DNA of 64,000 nt from Bradyrhizobium barranii subsp. barranii (lineage in GTDB: Bacteria; Pseudomonadota; Alphaproteobacteria; Rhizobiales; Xanthobacteraceae). The notes below the pieces were generated by a model. The model was not told where the DNA came from, did no database searches, and saw only the letters and a program-made list of their open reading frames with translations. Within the stretch, counting starts at the first letter, position 1, and each line of letters starts with the position of its first letter. A program made the translations under genes and the position numbers. The DNA lies in NCBI RefSeq assembly GCF_017565645.3, contig NZ_CP086136.1:6865501-6929500 (forward strand), in the 5' to 3' direction. Shown here piece by piece: positions 17,863-26,635 of the stretch.

Positions 17863-19299
17863 TCACACGCCCGTCTGGCTGATGAACTTGGTGTTGAAGT
17901 AGCCTTCCATCGCCTCGGTGCCACCTTCCGAGCCATAGCCGGAATCCTTGATGCCGCCGAACGGCACTTCGGGCAGTGCCAGACCAAAGCTGTTGATCGA
18001 CATCATGCCGGCCTCAACCGCCGAGCCGATGGCAGCCGCCGTCTTGGCCGAACTGGTGAAGGCGTAGGAGGCAAGACCAAAGGGCAGCCGGTTCGCCTCC
18101 TCGACCACGTCGTCGAATGTCGAGAAGCGGGAGATCAGGGCGAGCGGGCCGAACGGCTCCTCGTTCATCGCGCGCGCATCCTTCGGCACATCGCTCACCA
18201 CGGTCGGCTCGAAGAAATGGCCCTTGTTGCCGACACGCTTGCCGCCGGTCTCGAGCCTGGCGCCCTTGCCGACGGCATCCTGCACCATGCCTTCGATGGC
18301 GGTGACGCGGCGCGGATTGGCGAGCGAGCCCATTTTGGACTCGGGATCGAGGCCGTTGCCGACCTTGAACGCCTTGGCGCTGTCGACGAATTTGTCGACG
18401 AATTCGCGGAACACGTCGTCCTGCACCAGCATCCGCGTCGGCGAGATGCAGACCTGGCCGGCGTTGCGATATTTCGCCGCCGCCAGGATCTTCGCGGCCG
18501 ACGCGACGTCGGCATCCCCAAACACGATCGCCGGCGCATGGCCGCCGAGCTCCATGGTGGCGCGCTTCATGTGCAGGCCGCAAGCGCATTGAGCTGCTTG
18601 CCGACATGGGTCGAGCCAGTGAAGGAGATTTTTCGGATCACCGGATGCGGGATCAGATATTCGGAGATCTCCGACGGCACGCCGTAGACGAGGTTGATGA
18701 CGCCATCGGGCACGCCCGCATCCGCAAACGCGCGGATCAACTGCGCAGGCGAAGCTGGTGTCTCCTCCGGCGCCTTGACGATGATCGAGCAACCGGCAGC
18801 GAGCGCTGCGGAAAGCTTGCGCACGACTTGGTTGATCGGGAAATTCCAGGGCGTGAACGCGGCGACCGGGCCGACCGGCTCCTTCATCGCGATCTGGTAG
18901 ATGCCGGGGCCGCGCGCGGGGATCAGACGGCCAATAGGCGCGCTTGGCCTCTTCCGCGAACCACTCGATCACGTCAGCGGCGGCCATTGCCTCCATCCTG
19001 GCCTCGCCCAGCGTCTTGCCCTGCTCCATCGTTAGCAGCGGCGCGATCTCGTCATTGCGCTCGCGCATGATCGCGGCGGCCTTGCGCATGATCCGGCAGC
19101 GCTCGAAGGGGGCAACGTTACGCCAGACCTTGAAGCCGGCGGAAGCGGCGGCGAGCGCCTCGTCGAGATCGGACTGGCCAGCACGCGCGACGGCGCCGAT
19201 CACCTCCTCGGTCGCGGGATTGCGCACCTCGATCGCTTTGCCCGAATGGGCCGGGCGCCATTTGCCGGCAATGAAAAGCTGCGTATTCGAATAGGCCAA
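17863..19299 (-). pseudogene. NAD(P)-dependent aldehyde dehydrogenase (succinate-semialdehyde type) with two compensating frameshifts
   Basis: The frame runs uninterrupted for 478 codons from a TTG start (19299, preceded by AAAGGAGA) but only the two ends look like aldehyde dehydrogenase. Between about 18933 and 18573 the protein-like sequence is in another frame ([47 protein letters not shown]). One extra base in ccaatagg (18933-18934) and one missing base near 18573 (tgcacatga) explain this. The 3' part keeps ELGGHAPAIVFGD and the catalytic Cys in NAGQVCISPTRM. As written, about 120 residues of the NAD-binding domain are nonsense. It is the last gene of the transporter operon. Confidence 0.85.
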
Positions 19300-19311
19300 C
19301 GGAGTCTCCTT

Positions 19312-19959
19312 TTAGGTCGAGCTGTGACAGATGGCGTCCGCGGCGCGCGTCATCTCCGGTCCGAGATAGAGCCGGAAGCGCGGTTCGGCGGCGAGCGTGC
19401 GGAAGTCCGCCATCCGCGTCACCCCGCCGCCGGCGACGAACAGGAATTGCCCGGCGATCTCGGCGAGGATGTCGAGGTGCCAGCCAGCTGTCGGATGCAT
19501 GCAGAGGATGACCAGCCTGCCCTCGTCGCGCAGCTTGCGGAAGAAATCGAGCATGAAGCCGATATAGCCGTCCTGCAGGTTGAACTGCGGTTCGTCGAAC
19601 AAGTGAACCAGCGGCGTTTTTGTCGGCGACGGCGCCAGCAAGGCGGACGGAATGCGCTTGCGAAACCGCCTGACCTGATAGGACTGGTGATAGTGGATCG
19701 CGAGCCGGTCGCGCTCGCGGTATTTGACACCGTGGATATCGGTGCCCGCGACCAGCACGCGGCCCGAAGTCGGCGCGTTGGAACCGGTCATCATCTCGAA
19801 CAAGGTCGTCTTGCCGGCGCCGTTCGGCCCGACCACGCCGACGATACCCGGCTCCTCCAGCGACAGGTTCGCCTGAAGCGTGAACGTCGGACGGCGGATG
19901 ACGCGGCCCCTGGTGTAGACCTTGCGAACGTCATCGAGGACGAGCAGCGGTGCGGCCAC
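19312..19959 (-). CDS. ABC transporter ATPase-like protein lacking the signature/helical region
   Basis: 215 residues with a normal Walker A (GVVGPNGAGKTTLFEMMTG), a Q-loop-like YHQSY, Walker B with catalytic Glu (LVHLFDEPQFNLQDG) and an H-loop-like ILCMHPTAGWH. Between Q-loop and Walker B only about 27 residues remain, with no LSGGQ signature and no helical subdomain. It starts with GTG, touching the stop codon of the preceding livF-like gene. It may bind ATP yet cannot form the usual composite site; it could be regulatory. Position as third ATPase in a liv-type operon suggests a specialised partner. Confidence 0.8.
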   Translation of the reverse strand: MAAPLLVLDDVRKVYTRGRVIRRPTFTLQANLSLEEPGIVGVVGPNGAGKTTLFEMMTGSNAPTSGRVLVAGTDIHGVKYRERDRLAIHYHQSYQVRRFRKRIPSALLAPSPTKTPLVHLFDEPQFNLQDGYIGFMLDFFRKLRDEGRLVILCMHPTAGWHLDILAEIAGQFLFVAGGGVTRMADFRTLAAEPRFRLYLGPEMTRAADAICHSST

Positions 19960-20661
19960 TTATTGTACTCCCAACAAGCGCTGACGAAGGGCGCGGTCAT
20001 CGCGCAAGGTCGCGGCCTCGCCGGACCAGACGATCCGGCCGCGATCGATCACCGCGGCATGGTCGGCCACCGACAGCGCGATCTCCGCATTCTGTTCGAC
20101 AACCAGCGAGGCGATCCCCTCCTCTTTCATGCGCAAAATGGTGGCGAGCACGTCGCCGACGATCTTTGGCGCAAGACCCTGGCTCGGCTCGTCGAACAGG
20201 ACCAGTCCCGGCGAGCCGACCAGCGCGCGCGCAATCGCGACCATCTGCATCTCGCCGCCCGACAGGTTCTCGCAGTCACGCTCCATGAGATATTCGAGCG
20301 GCGAGAAGATCGCGGCCGCCTCCTTGACGCTCCAATTGTGAAAGCGCGTGCGCTTCTGCGCGATCGTGAGGTTGCGCGCCACCGACAAGGTCGGGCACAG
20401 CCGCCGGTCGTCGGGCACCCAGCCGATGCCGGCGCGCGCGATCTCGTGGGTCGGATCGCGCGTCACGTCATGCCCGTCGAAGCGAACCGCGCCGCGGCGC
20501 GGGCGGGTCAGACCGAGAATCGAACGGAGCATGGTGGTCTTGCCGGCGCCGTTGGGCCCGAGCAGTGCAAAGACCTTGGCGTGCTCGATGGCGAGGGAGG
20601 CGCCGAACAGCGCCTGGGTCTCGCCGTAGAAGGTATCGACGCCGTCCACTTCGAGGATCAT
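19960..20661 (-). CDS. Branched-chain amino-acid-type ABC transporter ATPase (LivF-like)
   Basis: 233 residues: Walker A LLGPNGAGKTTMLRS, Q-loop GWVPDDRRLCP, signature NLSGGEMQMVAIARAL, Walker B LVLFDEPSQGLAP and H-loop QNAEIALSVADHA, all typical of LivF. The start at 20661 overlaps the preceding livG-like gene by four bases (ATGA). It powers import by the adjoining LivH/LivM-type permeases. Confidence 0.93.
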   Translation of the reverse strand: MILEVDGVDTFYGETQALFGASLAIEHAKVFALLGPNGAGKTTMLRSILGLTRPRRGAVRFDGHDVTRDPTHEIARAGIGWVPDDRRLCPTLSVARNLTIAQKRTRFHNWSVKEAAAIFSPLEYLMERDCENLSGGEMQMVAIARALVGSPGLVLFDEPSQGLAPKIVGDVLATILRMKEEGIASLVVEQNAEIALSVADHAAVIDRGRIVWSGEAATLRDDRALRQRLLGVQ

Positions 20662-21401
20662 GCGAACTTCCCGAGATTGGAGCGACGTACCCATTCGTTC
20701 TGCTGCAGCTCGTGCGGCGTGCCGCGCGCCACCACCTGGCCCCAATGGATGACCGAGATGCGATCGGCGAGCGAGAACAGGAACTCCATGTCGTGCTCGA
20801 TGGCGACGATGGTCAGCCGGCCCTTCAGGCGCGCCACCAGAGCGGCCAGCCGCTGCACGCCGTCGGAGCCGAGGCCGGAGGTCGGCTCGTCCAGGCACAG
20901 CACGCGCGGGGCCTGCGCCAGCGCGACCGCGATCTCGAGTGCGCGGCGGTCGCCATAGGACAGGTCCTTGGCGCGGACATCGCCCTTGTCGGCAAGCCCG
21001 ACCGCGGCGAGCGCTTCGGATGCCTGCTCGGCAAACCTGCGGTCACCGGCTGCGGCACGGGCGATATCGAGGCCGCGGGCGCGAAACGCGGGCAGGCCCA
21101 TCATGACGTTGTCGCGGGCGGAGAACTCGTCGAACAGGGTCATGATCTGGAACGACCGGGCGATACCCTTGGCGGCGATGCGGTGCGGGCTCAATCCCGT
21201 GACGTCCTCGCCGCCGAGCAGGACTCGGCCGCGGCTCGGCTTCACCCGGCCGGTGAGGACGTTGAAGAAGGTGGTCTTGCCCGCGCCGTTCGGGCCCATC
21301 ACGCCGTGAAACTCGCCCTCGGCAACCGCGAGATCGACGCTTTCCAGCACGACGCGATCGCCGAAGCGGACGTGCACACCCGCGGCCTCTAACATGCTCA
21401 T
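20658..21401 (-). CDS. Branched-chain amino-acid-type ABC transporter ATPase (LivG-like)
   Basis: 247 residues: Walker A VMGPNGAGKTTFFNVLTG, Q-loop GIARSFQIMTLFDEFS, signature KDLSYGDRRALEIAVAL (a common LivG variant of LSGGQ), Walker B VLCLDEPTSGL, H-loop AIEHDMEFLFSLAD, and a LivG-type C-terminal extension. It overlaps the upstream permease gene by four bases. Confidence 0.93.
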   Translation of the reverse strand: MSMLEAAGVHVRFGDRVVLESVDLAVAEGEFHGVMGPNGAGKTTFFNVLTGRVKPSRGRVLLGGEDVTGLSPHRIAAKGIARSFQIMTLFDEFSARDNVMMGLPAFRARGLDIARAAAGDRRFAEQASEALAAVGLADKGDVRAKDLSYGDRRALEIAVALAQAPRVLCLDEPTSGLGSDGVQRLAALVARLKGRLTIVAIEHDMEFLFSLADRISVIHWGQVVARGTPHELQQNEWVRRSNLGKFA

Positions 21402-22441
21402 CGCCCGCCCCCGACCAGCAGTCGCATCGCGGACGAGCCGCGCCGCCGCAGCGCGTTGAGTGAATGCTGCTGCACGGCGGCCGAGAGCGCGCCGGCGATG
21501 CCTTCCGGGCGGAACAGCACGATCGCAATGAACAGCAGACCGAAATAGAGCATCCAGGCATTGGTCAGCGCGCCGATCACGTCGCGCGCGGTGAGGAAGA
21601 GAAACACGCCGATCACCGGCCCCCAGAAGCTGACGAGCCCGCCACCGACCAGCGTCATCATCACGACGTAGCCGGATTGATGCAGGCTCATGACATCGGG
21701 GAATGCGGCGAGTTGCGCCATCGCGAACAGTCCGCCGGCAAAACCGGACACGGCCGCCGACAGCGCGAACACCGATGCCTTGTAGAGCCACACGTTGTAG
21801 CCGAGATGGGCGGCGCGAACCTCGCTCTGCCTGATCGCAGCGACCACGCGGCCATAAGGCGAGTGCACCAGCCGCCACAATACGGCGGTACCGACCGCGA
21901 AGACCGCGAGCACGAAATAGTAGAACGCGACATTGTCGGTGAGATCGAACGACACCAGCCCGAAATCGGCCGGCAAACGCTTGATCTTGAGAAGCCCATC
22001 CTCACCGCCGGTGATCCGGTGCGACTTAATCGCCAGCGTCCAGAAGATCTGGCCGAATGCGATCGTCATGAAGGCATAGTAGATGCCGCGCCGGTGCGAG
22101 ATGAACAGCGCCACCAGCACGCCGGCAAGCCCCGCGACCACGGCAGCAGCAGCGAGGCAGATCCAGAGATTGGCGACGATGTCGAGCTGGCACAGCCCGA
22201 ACGCATAGGCGCCGATGCCGAAATAGGCGCCATGTCCGAACGAGGGAAGTCCGGCCGTGCCCAGCACCAGGTTGAACGCAAGCGCGTAGAGCGACCAGAT
22301 CAGGATCTCGATCCCGAGATAAGGATAGAGCCCGACCCGCGTGATCCAGAGCGGCACCGTTGCAAGCACCAGCCAGAGCACCAGCATCGTCGGCGTGACG
22401 AGGCGCGCGGCGTCGGATGAAGAATTTGCTCCCACAATCAT
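21398..22441 (-). CDS. Branched-chain amino-acid-type ABC permease (LivM-like)
   Basis: 347 residues, about ten membrane helices, with the LivM hallmarks NLVLGTAGLPSFGHGAYFGI near the N-terminus and VAAIRQSEVRAAHLGYNVW followed by LVGGGLVSFWGPVIG. It forms the inner-membrane channel with the LivH-like protein, whose gene is three bases upstream. Confidence 0.93.
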   Translation of the reverse strand: MIVGANSSSDAARLVTPTMLVLWLVLATVPLWITRVGLYPYLGIEILIWSLYALAFNLVLGTAGLPSFGHGAYFGIGAYAFGLCQLDIVANLWICLAAAAVVAGLAGVLVALFISHRRGIYYAFMTIAFGQIFWTLAIKSHRITGGEDGLLKIKRLPADFGLVSFDLTDNVAFYYFVLAVFAVGTAVLWRLVHSPYGRVVAAIRQSEVRAAHLGYNVWLYKASVFALSAAVSGFAGGLFAMAQLAAFPDVMSLHQSGYVVMMTLVGGGLVSFWGPVIGVFLFLTARDVIGALTNAWMLYFGLLFIAIVLFRPEGIAGALSAAVQQHSLNALRRRGSSAMRLLVGGGR

Positions 22442-22444
22442 TCC

Positions 22445-23389
22445 CTAGGCCTCGAGCACGCTTTTCTTGCCCCACAAACCGCGCGCACGGAACGTCACGA
22501 CGGCAACGAGCAGGATGTACATCGACAACAGCGACCATTCGGACGCGTAAGCGCCGGCAAGGCCGACACAGAGCCCGACCAGCAACCCCGCCACGACCGC
22601 GCCCCAAAAGCTGCCGACGCCGCCGAGCACGATCACCAGGAACGCGGGGATGACGGCATCGACGCCCATATGCGGACGAATGCCCCAGATCGGCGCAACG
22701 ATAATGCCCGCGATCGCGGCCAGCATCGTGCCGAACACGAAGACCAGCAGCCGCAATCGCGACAGGTTGATGCCGAGCGCGCGGACGATCTCGCTGTCAT
22801 GCGCACCGGCCTTGACCGTCGCCCCGAACGACGTCTTTTCGATCAACAGCCAGACCAGGCCGATGATCCCGGCCGCGATGCCCGCCGCGTAGAAACGATA
22901 GGTCGACCAGATCAGATCGCCGAACAGGAAGCCGCCATTGATGGCGGACGGCACCTGCAGCACATAGTCGCGCGTCCCCCAGACCAGGCGGATCAGCTCC
23001 TCGATCACCATCGCCGCACCGAAGGTCAGGAGCAGTCCGTACAGCGGATCCTTGCCGTAGGTCCGCCGCATGCAGAGCTCGATCAGCATGCCGACGAGAC
23101 TCACGATCACGGGCGCGATCACGAGCGTCGCGGCATAGCGCCAGCCCAGCGGCAGCGTGAGCCACGCTTTCGCAAGATCGGCCGGCAATGGCGGGCGCGG
23201 TCCGGTGAGCTGCATGGCGACATAGGCCCCGAGTGCGAACAGGGACCCATGCGCGAGGTTGATCTGCTCCATCAGCCCGACAATGAGCATGAAGCCGAGC
23301 GCGATCAGCGCGAACAAAAGGCCAAGCGTCAGGCCATTCAGGAGATGCGGAAGAAGGTCGAACAAGGTTTTGACTCTCGCAACTGGCAT
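22445..23389 (-). CDS. Branched-chain amino-acid-type ABC permease (LivH-like)
   Basis: 314 residues, about eight helices, with the LivH signature LNGLTLGLLFALIALGFML at the N-terminus and the EAA-like loop KAGAHDSEIVRALGINLSRL. The ATG at 23389 follows a ggggag ribosome-binding site; longer upstream readings lack family similarity. It lies 80 bp after the substrate-binding protein gene. Confidence 0.93.
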   Translation of the reverse strand: MPVARVKTLFDLLPHLLNGLTLGLLFALIALGFMLIVGLMEQINLAHGSLFALGAYVAMQLTGPRPPLPADLAKAWLTLPLGWRYAATLVIAPVIVSLVGMLIELCMRRTYGKDPLYGLLLTFGAAMVIEELIRLVWGTRDYVLQVPSAINGGFLFGDLIWSTYRFYAAGIAAGIIGLVWLLIEKTSFGATVKAGAHDSEIVRALGINLSRLRLLVFVFGTMLAAIAGIIVAPIWGIRPHMGVDAVIPAFLVIVLGGVGSFWGAVVAGLLVGLCVGLAGAYASEWSLLSMYILLVAVVTFRARGLWGKKSVLEA

Positions 23390-23468
23390 TGCTCCCCCAA
23401 GCCCTCGAAGGCCCGGGCTGCGGCGCGCGACATACGCGCCGCTCGTTCCACGACGCGAAGCACCGTCT

Positions 23469-24761
23469 CTAGGAATCGACGGTCGGCACCTGCTCGTAGG
23501 GCGTGAGCTTGCACTTGCCGGGTGCTGCGTCATCGGCGGCCGATTTGGGCTCCGTCCAACTGATGATCTCGAACAGATCGGTGTTGTCGGCCGGCTTGGC
23601 ATTGCGCCGCGCCAGATAGATCGTCTGCTGCATCTGATGCGTCACGGGATCCATGTAAGCGTCGAAGTGCTGCATGCGATCGGTTGCCGAGACCTTGAGG
23701 TTCTCGATCTCCTTGATGATCTTGACGTTGTTGGTCGACCCTGCTTGCTCGATCGCGCGCAGCAATTCGCGCGTCGACATGTAGCCGTTGTAGGAGACGT
23801 TGCCTGGCACCGGGATCGGGCCGTTCTTGTTGGCGGCCTGCCATTTCTTGACGAACTCAGCGACGCCGGGCAGTTGCAGCTTGTGATACCAGGTGGTGCC
23901 GAACACGCCGAACAGGCTGTCGGGCGCGCCCCAGACATCGGGCCAGTCCTGCTGGTTGTTGATCCAGGCCGGCTTGCCGTCGAGCTTGAGCTGCGCCACC
24001 TGCTCGCGCAGCGCCTTGATGTCGTCGCCGCCGATCGCAGTCGCGACCACGTCGGGTTTTGCCTGCTGGATCTTCAGGAGGTAGGCGGTGAAGTCGCGCG
24101 TGTTCTGAGGCACAAACAGATTGTCGATGATCTTGCCGCCGGCAGCCTCGACCTGCGCCTTGGTCGCGGCAGACGTGGTGTGACCCCAGACGTAGTCATT
24201 GGTCAGCAGCATCCAGTTCTTGCCGACGGAATCGACCGCGTTCTTGACCGACGCCTTGGAAAAATGGGTGCCGTTGCCGTCCCAAACGAATTTCACGCGC
24301 GAGCAGTTCTCCCCGGCCTCGCTCGGCGCGGAGGAATTGGTGTTCATGTAGATCACGCCGTATTTGCTGGCGACCTGGGTGATGGCGTTGGCGACGCCGG
24401 AATGCAGCGCGCCGATCAGGATGGTGCAGTCCTCGCGGGTGATGAAGCGTTCGGCGACGCGGCTGCCGGTGGCCGGGGTCGTCTCGGTATCCGCAGTGAT
24501 GAACGAGACCTGGCGGCCGAGCACGCCGCCTTTGGCGTTGACCTCGTCGATCGCCATCTTGATGCCGCGGAAATCGTCCTGGCCGCTGTTGCCGTATTGG
24601 CCGCTGGCGTCGCAGGTCAGGCCGAGCTTGATCGGCTTCGCGCCTTGCGCCCACGCATGATTCTCTTTCCACGGCCCAAAGAAGCTGCCGGTGCCGCCGA
24701 TGACGCTGGCCATCAAACTGCCCTTCAGAACGCTTCGCCGTGAGATCTGACGCCCTCTCAT
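23469..24761 (-). CDS. Periplasmic substrate-binding protein, LivK-like, with Tat signal
   Basis: 430 residues. The N-terminus MRGRQISRRSVLKGSLMASV contains a twin-arginine motif (SRRSVLKG) and a hydrophobic stretch with AWA-type cleavage. The mature part is a type I periplasmic binding fold (IKLGLTCDASGQYGNSGQDD, then LIGALHSGVANAITQVASKY). GGGAGG-like sequence precedes the ATG at 24761. Ligand is probably an amide or short acid rather than a branched-chain amino acid, judging from the aldehyde dehydrogenase and SDR partners; that is inference. Confidence 0.9.
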   Translation of the reverse strand: MRGRQISRRSVLKGSLMASVIGGTGSFFGPWKENHAWAQGAKPIKLGLTCDASGQYGNSGQDDFRGIKMAIDEVNAKGGVLGRQVSFITADTETTPATGSRVAERFITREDCTILIGALHSGVANAITQVASKYGVIYMNTNSSAPSEAGENCSRVKFVWDGNGTHFSKASVKNAVDSVGKNWMLLTNDYVWGHTTSAATKAQVEAAGGKIIDNLFVPQNTRDFTAYLLKIQQAKPDVVATAIGGDDIKALREQVAQLKLDGKPAWINNQQDWPDVWGAPDSLFGVFGTTWYHKLQLPGVAEFVKKWQAANKNGPIPVPGNVSYNGYMSTRELLRAIEQAGSTNNVKIIKEIENLKVSATDRMQHFDAYMDPVTHQMQQTIYLARRNAKPADNTDLFEIISWTEPKSAADDAAPGKCKLTPYEQVPTVDS

Positions 24762-24803
24762 CGTTTCCTCCCGTTTTCGAAGTCTTTTGCTTTTTTCTGC
24801 GAT

Positions 24804-24850
24804 TAGAATATTCATTCCAATTCTTATGTAAAGTGGAATATTTGATCCAA
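24804..24850. promoter_or_regulatory. Tandem operator-like repeats in the livK/rpiR divergent promoter
   Basis: GAATATTCATTCCAA at 24806-24820 and GAATATTTGATCCAA at 24836-24850 agree at 12 of 15 bases and are exactly 30 bp apart, about three helical turns. Each contains an imperfect TGGAAT-N4-ATTCCA dyad of the kind bound by RpiR/MurR regulators. The stretch is notably AT-rich and lies between the substrate-binding protein and the RpiR gene. Confidence 0.6.
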
Positions 24851-24897
24851 ACGGTGAAATGCCGTTAAACAGGCGACCGATCCGGAGACCCGAGACG

Positions 24898-25731
24898 ATG
24901 AACAAGGCACAAGGCGCGATGAGCTACGACGAGCTGCGCGGCGCCATTGCGCAGCGGCACCGGGCGCTATCCGGCCGGCTGCAGCAGATCGCGGAGTTCG
25001 TGCTCGATCACCCGACCGATGTCGCGCTCGGCACCGTGGCCGAGGTGGCGCAGCGCTCGGGCGTGCCGCCCTCGGCGATCGTTCGCTTCGCCCATGCGCT
25101 CGGCTTTGGCGGCTTCACCGAGATGCAGCAGGTATTCCGCTCACGCCTCGTTGCCGGCGTCGCGCCGAGCTACAAGGCGCGGCTCGCCCGCATGAAGAGC
25201 GAGGAGAAATCGGTACTCGGCCGCCAGCCGGCCGCGGTGCTGTCCCGCTTCGTCTCGGAGGCGCAATCGTCGCTGGTGACGCTGAGCCAGTCGGTGCATG
25301 CGCGCGAGCTCGACGCGGCAACTGCGATCCTTGCGAAAGCGCGCGACATCTATCTGCTCGGCCTCGGCGGCTCGTTTCCGGTTGCGACCCACCTCGCCTA
25401 CGTGCTGCGCAAGCTCGGACGCCGCGTCGTCCTGCTCGACGGCACGGGCGGCAGCATCCACGAGCAGTCGCATGCCGCAACCACGGAGGACGCGCTGGTC
25501 GCGATCAGCTTCCGGAACTACTATCCGGATACGGCGCGGCTGTTTCCCGAACTCGTTGCGCGAGGCGTGCCCACGATTTCCATCACCGACAGCCTCTTGA
25601 GCCCGATCGTCGAAGGCGCGAGCGTCGTGTTCGAGATCCAGGACATGCCCGAGCCGGCGCTGCGCACGCTGGTCGCACCGATGTGCCTCGTGCAGGCCAT
25701 GGCGATCGGGCTCGATCTCGCGGCGGACTGA
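24898..25731 (+). CDS. MurR/RpiR-family transcriptional regulator
   Basis: 277 residues. N-terminal RpiR HTH (LQQIAEFVLDHPTDVALGTV, then SGVPPSAIVRFAHALGFGGF) and a C-terminal SIS domain that binds phosphosugars or related ligands (DIYLLGLGGSFPVATHLAYV). It is divergent from the ABC operon and upstream of an SDR, so it very likely controls both through the tandem repeats in the 136-bp intergenic region. Confidence 0.92.
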   Translation: MNKAQGAMSYDELRGAIAQRHRALSGRLQQIAEFVLDHPTDVALGTVAEVAQRSGVPPSAIVRFAHALGFGGFTEMQQVFRSRLVAGVAPSYKARLARMKSEEKSVLGRQPAAVLSRFVSEAQSSLVTLSQSVHARELDAATAILAKARDIYLLGLGGSFPVATHLAYVLRKLGRRVVLLDGTGGSIHEQSHAATTEDALVAISFRNYYPDTARLFPELVARGVPTISITDSLLSPIVEGASVVFEIQDMPEPALRTLVAPMCLVQAMAIGLDLAAD

Positions 25732-25753
25732 CGTTTCATAACAGGAGAAGATC

Positions 25754-26575
25754 ATGGCTGCACATGACGGGAAAGTATTGTCAGGACAGGTGGCGTTGGT
25801 GACCGGCGCGGGACGCGGGCTCGGACGCGCCTTTGCAGAGAAGCTCGCCGCGCTCGGCGCCGATGTCGCCATCCACGGCATGCGCGAGAACGGGCCGGCG
25901 GAGTATGGCGAGGGCACCACCCTCACCGCGGTCGCCGCAGAGATCGGCCAGCAATTCGGCGTCCGCAGCCAGCGCGTGCTCGGCGATCTCACCAAAGGCG
26001 ATGACATCGCGCGCGTGATTGCCGAGACGGAAGCAGTCCTCGGCCCGATCGATATTCTCGTGCACAATGCCGGCGGCGACATCGCAGCCGTCGGCGGCAA
26101 GCCCGACCCGAACGACGCGGTGAACATCAAGGAGGCCGATGTGCGCGCGGTGCTGGAGCGCAACCTGCTCTCGACCATCCTGACCTGCCAGGCGGTCGCA
26201 AAGGGCATGATGGATCGGCGCCGCGGCCGCATCGTCACGCTCGGTTCGGTCGCCGCCTTCAAGGGCCGCACCCAGGGCTCGATCTACGCGGTGTCGAAGG
26301 CCGGCGTGACCCACTACACGCGATGCCTGGCCGACCAGCTCCGCGCCTACGACATCGCCGTCAACTGCATCGCGCCCGGCGATACCCGCACCGGCCGTTT
26401 CCTCGGCACGCGCGCGGTGGACCCTGACAGGATGGTCGAGACCGGCACGCTCGACCGCATCGCGACCGTCGACGAGGTCGCGCGCGTCGTCGAATTCTTT
26501 GCAGGTCCCATGGGCGCCTTCGTCTCGGGCCAGGTGCTCAGGATCGACGGCGGCGGACAATGCTGGCCGGGCTAA
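25754..26575 (+). CDS. SDR family oxidoreductase
   Basis: 273 residues: cofactor motif TGAGRGLG, structural NAGG, catalytic Ser in TLGSVAAFKG and YAVSK active-site pair, plus the C-terminal SGQVLRIDGGGQ typical of FabG-like reductases. It starts 22 bp after the RpiR gene behind aggaga, so the two are one operon. It may act on the compound imported by the divergent transporter, upstream of the aldehyde dehydrogenase; that link is inferred from position only. Confidence 0.9.
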   Translation: MAAHDGKVLSGQVALVTGAGRGLGRAFAEKLAALGADVAIHGMRENGPAEYGEGTTLTAVAAEIGQQFGVRSQRVLGDLTKGDDIARVIAETEAVLGPIDILVHNAGGDIAAVGGKPDPNDAVNIKEADVRAVLERNLLSTILTCQAVAKGMMDRRRGRIVTLGSVAAFKGRTQGSIYAVSKAGVTHYTRCLADQLRAYDIAVNCIAPGDTRTGRFLGTRAVDPDRMVETGTLDRIATVDEVARVVEFFAGPMGAFVSGQVLRIDGGGQCWPG

Positions 26576-26586
26576 ATCAGAAAAGA

Positions 26587-26611
26587 AAAGGGCCGCTGCA
26601 AGCGGCCCTTT
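26587..26611 (+). terminator. Hairpin terminator after the SDR gene
   Basis: aaagggccgct / agcggcccttt perfect stem with a three-base loop, 12 bp after the SDR stop. It is symmetric, so it may also end the convergent DUF2778 transcript. Confidence 0.75.
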
Positions 26612-26635
26612 GAGATCATCGCGAATTGACTGAGA

